Of a stretch of DNA of 64,000 bases, positions 60,272 through 64,000 are shown one piece after another. Under the pieces are notes generated by a model. It was given only the letters and a program-made list of their open reading frames with translations, had not been told where the DNA came from and ran no database searches. The position numbers and the translations under genes were made by a program. The stretch is from Chryseosolibacter indicum (lineage in GTDB: Bacteria; Bacteroidota; Bacteroidia; Cytophagales; Cyclobacteriaceae): the NCBI RefSeq assembly GCF_018598585.1, contig NZ_JAHESD010000001.1, forward strand, positions 143,177 through 207,176, in the 5' to 3' direction. Numbering within the stretch: position 1 is the first letter of the stretch; the number at the start of each line of letters is the position of its first letter.

Positions 60272-60790
60272 AAATAATTACGTTGTCTAATTACGGAGAA
60301 GATATCTAAAAACGTTCCCATGAAGACTAACTAATGTGCTTCGATCACTATTTTATCATTATAATTTTCTTACGGCAATTCAACAAGATTCACAGTTTGT
60401 TGTACTAACAGACATTAGTTACAAGTTATAAGGGCGCAGGATGAGACATATAGTTTAAATAACTATAAGCATGGCTTATTTAATATTAGGTTCTAATTGT
60501 TTCCGCTTATACCACTAGTAGACCAAGCGTGGAAAATAATTCCAAGACAGCGGTCTAAATTGTATTACTTCCTTCTCTTTTAGGAGGCATTGTTAACATT
60601 GACCACTTTTATTAAAATGTAGTTAGAAGTAATACTGGATATTATCTGTATAATTCTTTCGTAATAGTAGTGTTTTACTTTAGGTTCTGTTTAAATTTAC
60701 CTCTCTGGAAAGGTGAGTGAAGAATGAAGAATGATATACGTTAAGCAAGAAACATTTAATTATTATATATAAACTTAACCAGCTATTCGA
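60272..60790. other. 519-base region without a gene
   Basis: AT-rich sequence between the divergent HMA gene and the DUF4965 gene. No coding frame, perfect promoter or RNA gene is recognised. It likely holds both promoters. Confidence 0.5.
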
Positions 60791-63292
60791 ATGCATTTTA
60801 GAGAGCGCAAGAGAGTTATATACAGTATACTGTTATTAACTTTTTGTTTTTCAGTCGCAAGATCACAGCAAGTTACTTTACGCGCGCCTGCTTATCCGCT
60901 AGTTACAATAGATCCTTATACATCCGCGTGGGCTTTTTCCGACAATCTTTATGATGATGTTGTCAGACATTGGACTGGCAAGCCACATTCTCTTATTGGT
61001 GTCATTCGTGTGGATGGTACCAGTTATCGCTTTCTTGGAAAGGTAGAACCACCACTAAGTATGATCGCTCCAACTGCTGCGATAGAGAAGTGGTCTGGTA
61101 AATATACTTTTGAGAAGCCGGAAGATGGTTGGAATACTTTAAGCTATAACGATGCTAAATGGAAAACCGGAAGCGCTGCCTTTGGTACCAAAGATATGCC
61201 TTATTTAAAAACCAAGTGGGAAACAAAAGATATTTGGGTAAGAAGAGAAGTTTCGATAAGTAAGGAGAATATCGATGACGAACTCTATATTGAATATTCA
61301 CATGATGATAATTTTGAGCTTTATGTGAATGGAGTAAAAATCGTTGACACTGGGTTTGCTTGGAAAAGCAATGTCAGGGTTTTGTTGCCTGAAGAAGCAC
61401 GTAAAACCCTTCGCCCAGGAAAAAATATTATTGCTGCCCATTGCCATAACGCCAGGGGTGGTGCTTATGTAGATTTTGGGTTGTTCAAAAGAACACCCAA
61501 TGTAGAACTGTTTGACAAGGCAGCCTCACAAAAATCAGTTTCCATTTCAGCGACACAAACATTCTATGAATTTGAGTGCGGTGATGTAGATCTCAAGGTG
61601 AAGTTTATATCACCACTACTACCTGATGATCTAAATCTTCTCTCTCGACCTGTAAACTATATCACATACGAAGTTGTATCTAAAGATAACAAATCGCATG
61701 ATGTAGAGGTGTATTTTGAAGCACTGCCTGAATGGGCCGTACACTCACAGCAACAACCCGTAGAGGCGCAACAACTTGATGCGGGTAACCTGGTTCTTCT
61801 AAAAACGGGAACACGGGCACAAAATATCCTGGGAAGAAAAGGTGACGATGTGCGCATCGACTGGGGGTACTTCTATCTTGGCGGTGAGAAGTCACAAGAA
61901 AATACCTTTGCTATCGGCGACTACGCTATTAGAAATGATTTCGTGAAAAATGGAAGTGTAACCAGTAATGGAGGTGGAAAAGAAACACCTGTACTTAGTT
62001 ATGTCCAAAAACTAGGCAAAGTTGATGATAAATCTAAAACCGGTAAGCTATTAATTGGTTATGACGACTTGTATTCTATTCAATATTTCGGAAAGAACCT
62101 TCAGGCTTGGTGGAAAGAGAACGGAAAGTACAACATCACTGATGCCTTTCAACAGGCATTGAAAGACTATAAAATGGTAACTGAGAAGTGCGCAGTATTT
62201 GACAACAACTTATTAAACGCAGCTACCAAGTCAGGTGGAAAAGAGTATGCAGCATTATGTGTGTTGGCTTTCCGTCAGGCAATAGCAGCACATAAACTTG
62301 TGAGAGGAAAAAATAATGAAGTGCTTTTTCTTTCTAAAGAGAATTTTAGTAACGGGTCAGTAGCTACTGTAGATGTAACATATCCATCTGCACCGCTATT
62401 TTTAATATACAATCCTACGCTATTAAAAGGAATGCTAAATCCTATTTTCTATTATAGCGAAAGTGGTAAATGGAAAAAACCTTTTCCTGCGCATGATGTA
62501 GGTACTTATCCCATAGCAAATGGCCAAACTTATGGAGAGGACATGCCTGTTGAAGAATCTGGTAATATGCTTATACTAACTGCGGCGATAGCAGTGGCAG
62601 AAGGTAATGCCAACTATGCTTCAGAGCATTGGAAGGTATTGACTGTATGGGCTGAGTACTTGCGCAGTAAAGGGTTTGATCCGGGAAATCAATTATGTAC
62701 AGACGACTTTGCGGGCCATATTGCTCGTAATGCAAATCTTTCTGTTAAAGCAATTCTTGGGTTAGCTTCTTATGCCAGAGTTGCCGGTATGCTTGGAAAA
62801 CAAGATGTTGAAAAAGAGTACCATGCACTCGCAAAAGAGATGGCTGAAAAATGGATAAATCTTGCCAAAGATGACGACCACTTCTCTCTTACTTTTGAAA
62901 ATCCAGGTACGTGGAGTCAAAAATATAATCTTGTGTGGGATAAAATCCTGGAGTATGATATCTTCCCCAAATCCGTAGCACAAAAGGAAATAGACTATTA
63001 TTTGACAAAGCAAAACAAATACGGCTTACCGTTAGATAGCCGTAGGTCTTATACTAAATCTGATTGGATTATTTGGACGGCAACACTGAGTGACGATGCT
63101 AAAACTTTTGAGAAGTTTATCTCGCCATTATACGATTATGTTACAGAGACTCCTTCACGCGGGCCGCTTAGTGATTGGCATGAGACCCTTGATGGTACAG
63201 TCATCAATTTTAGGGCTCGTTCAGTGGTTGGAGGTTACTTTATAAAATTATTAGCAGACCAGCCGCTGAATAAGTTAAGCGTCAATCCATAA
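60791..63292 (+). CDS. DUF4965/DUF5127/DUF1793 exported protein (glutaminase A-like)
   Basis: 833 residues with a signal peptide (MHFRERKRVIYSILLLTFCFSVARSQQ). The order of conserved blocks fits the DUF4964-DUF5127-DUF4965-DUF1793 proteins: VTLRAPAYPLVTIDPYTSAWAFSDNLYDDVVRHWTGKPHSLIG, an inserted lectin-like beta domain around residues 95-240 (ELYVNGVKIVDTGF), RPVNYITYEVVSKD, then TVDVTYPSAPLFLIYNPTLLKGMLNPI, CTDDFAGHIARNANLSVKAILG and a C-terminal HETLDG. Such proteins are annotated as glutaminase A because of a fungal relative, but in Bacteroidota they are thought to be glycoside-related. Monocistronic, closed by a strong terminator. Confidence 0.88.
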   Translation: MHFRERKRVIYSILLLTFCFSVARSQQVTLRAPAYPLVTIDPYTSAWAFSDNLYDDVVRHWTGKPHSLIGVIRVDGTSYRFLGKVEPPLSMIAPTAAIEKWSGKYTFEKPEDGWNTLSYNDAKWKTGSAAFGTKDMPYLKTKWETKDIWVRREVSISKENIDDELYIEYSHDDNFELYVNGVKIVDTGFAWKSNVRVLLPEEARKTLRPGKNIIAAHCHNARGGAYVDFGLFKRTPNVELFDKAASQKSVSISATQTFYEFECGDVDLKVKFISPLLPDDLNLLSRPVNYITYEVVSKDNKSHDVEVYFEALPEWAVHSQQQPVEAQQLDAGNLVLLKTGTRAQNILGRKGDDVRIDWGYFYLGGEKSQENTFAIGDYAIRNDFVKNGSVTSNGGGKETPVLSYVQKLGKVDDKSKTGKLLIGYDDLYSIQYFGKNLQAWWKENGKYNITDAFQQALKDYKMVTEKCAVFDNNLLNAATKSGGKEYAALCVLAFRQAIAAHKLVRGKNNEVLFLSKENFSNGSVATVDVTYPSAPLFLIYNPTLLKGMLNPIFYYSESGKWKKPFPAHDVGTYPIANGQTYGEDMPVEESGNMLILTAAIAVAEGNANYASEHWKVLTVWAEYLRSKGFDPGNQLCTDDFAGHIARNANLSVKAILGLASYARVAGMLGKQDVEKEYHALAKEMAEKWINLAKDDDHFSLTFENPGTWSQKYNLVWDKILEYDIFPKSVAQKEIDYYLTKQNKYGLPLDSRRSYTKSDWIIWTATLSDDAKTFEKFISPLYDYVTETPSRGPLSDWHETLDGTVINFRARSVVGGYFIKLLADQPLNKLSVNP

Positions 63293-63310
63293 TTTTTATT
63301 GAATTCTATT

Positions 63311-63346
63311 AAAGCTAAGAAACTGATGTTTCTTAGCTTTTATTTT
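63311..63346 (+). terminator. Intrinsic terminator after the DUF4965 gene
   Basis: Perfect 13-bp stem, AAAGCTAAGAAAC (63311-63323) and GTTTCTTAGCTTT (63328-63340), then TATTTTG. Confidence 0.93.
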
Positions 63347-63481
63347 GTTCTTTATTGATTAAACAAAAGAAATAACAACATTTGAATGTTTAAGTAAAGA
63401 GTTTGTAGTAAGTCTCCGATTTGGCATTATTTCGTTTTTATGATTTATTAGGAAATCCTAAAAAATATTGATACGTAGTGC

Positions 63482-63511
63482 TTGCGTATTATCTTATTCT
63501 TAATACTTTTG
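63482..63511 (+). promoter_or_regulatory. Consensus promoter, probably of an rRNA operon
   Basis: TTG (63482-63484), a 19-base spacer and TACTTTTG (63504-63511), a perfect Bacteroidota promoter. It is followed by several hundred bases without coding frames that look like an rRNA leader. Confidence 0.65.
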
Positions 63512-64000
63512 CGTCCCTGATTTGCTGATGAACAAAATGCAGTCAGGAAAAGGAAGTTAAAATTATAGCAGTTTTGAACTGAAAAGCGAAAAAATTGTTT
63601 TTAACCTTCGGAAGCCAGTGGTAGATTGGTTTTGTACGTTTAGTGAATAAGTTAAAACTACACATGCTTTTTGAGCTTATCGGTGAGCTGAGTAGTTTGT
63701 AATTTAGCTCTCTTATGTAAGAGCTTCTTACCAGCCTTCACAGTTCCTGTGAATATTAATAGCTGAATTAGTAAAAGTTATATAATCCGGGAACGGATTT
63801 AAAACTTAATTGGTTTAGAATCCGGTGATTTGAAACTGGGGTTTGATTAAAACCACTATGATCTTGAAATGAGATCGAACGTTCTTTGAATGGATGATAA
63901 TTGATAGCGGACCCCATGATATAGATATCATGGTTAAATTCTGAAAAGAAAAAGAAATCGGGAGCCACGAGATAGAATCGATAGAGGTTTTATCGGGAAA
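63512..64000 (+). other. Probable rRNA operon leader, cut by the window edge
   Basis: No protein-coding frame. GTTCTTTGAA (63881-63890) resembles the boxA antitermination element that precedes 16S rRNA genes in Bacteroidota, and there are hairpins nearby, e.g. the perfect palindrome CCATGATAT-AG-ATATCATGG at 63914-63933. I expect a 16S rRNA gene just past base 64000. No part of 16S itself is recognised inside the window. Confidence 0.5.

Noticed and set aside
1..64000. tRNA genes
   Set aside because: No cloverleaf with a GTTCGA-type T-loop was found in the intergenic regions by reading; a tRNA scan would settle this.

Overview
The window comes from a chromosome of a Bacteroidota bacterium, most likely a Cytophagales-like or Sphingobacteriales-like soil or environmental member (placement below phylum is inference). 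The evidence is the TamL-type lipoprotein next to TamB, a family-1 ECF sigma factor with a FecR-like fragment, several DUF genes typical of the phylum (DUF1080, DUF6807, DUF4142, DUF4965), promoters of the form TTG-N19-TAnnTTTG, and near absence of Shine-Dalgarno sequences. Genes are intact and closely packed apart from two disrupted genes. There are no insertion sequences, CRISPR arrays or complete RNA genes.

Layout. 1-6.8 kb: a TPR lipoprotein, an outer-membrane barrel-like protein, gyrA (alanine at the quinolone-resistance position equivalent to Ser83 of E. coli) and a periplasmic TPR protein. 6.8-12.8 kb: a carbohydrate cluster with a Gfo/Idh/MocA oxidoreductase, a double DUF1080 (3-keto-glycoside hydrolase family) protein, a Tat-exported Gfo/Idh/MocA oxidoreductase and a DUF6807 protein, convergent with a LacI regulator that has a palindrome upstream. 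12.9-16.1 kb: ECF sigma factor, an 81-residue FecR N-terminal-like protein, a D-mannonate oxidoreductase-like SDR, and a RhlE-type helicase. 16.2-27.1 kb: cell envelope block (holin-III-like membrane protein, YtxH protein, TamL, TamB) divergent from an MlaE-MlaF-MlaD lipid transporter. 27.2-28 kb: a decayed small gene.

28-37.7 kb: AI-2E exporter family protein, TerC, small lipoproteins, DUF4142, SRPBCC, PRC-barrel, EcsC, class A PBP, an alpha/beta hydrolase and a KGG-repeat stress protein. 37.7-46.1 kb: malQ-glgX divergent from treZ-treY, a complete route from glycogen to trehalose. 46.1-50.3 kb: cold shock protein, OsmC, universal stress protein, ABC-F ATPase, DinB. 50.4-54.5 kb: a frameshifted flavin reductase, an NmrA-AraC pair and an SDR-TetR pair, each with clear candidate operators. 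54.6-60.3 kb: a repeat-bearing intergenic region, an SDR, a second PRC-barrel paralogue, a BON-domain protein, a quinone-oxidoreductase-like enzyme, a phosphoribosyltransferase-domain protein, and an HMA metallochaperone-like protein. 60.8-63.3 kb: a DUF4965 glycosidase-like or glutaminase-like exported protein. The window ends in what looks like the promoter and leader of an rRNA operon.

The dominant theme from about 30 to 60 kb is general stress tolerance (trehalose synthesis, KGG, USP, OsmC, CspA, DUF4142, two PRC-barrel paralogues, BON). The most informative non-coding signals are the TetR palindromes (53.0-53.9 kb), the 21-bp-spaced direct repeats beside the AraC gene (52.9 kb), the 11-bp tandem repeat array (55.2 kb) and the hidden pseudogene at 27.3-27.6 kb.
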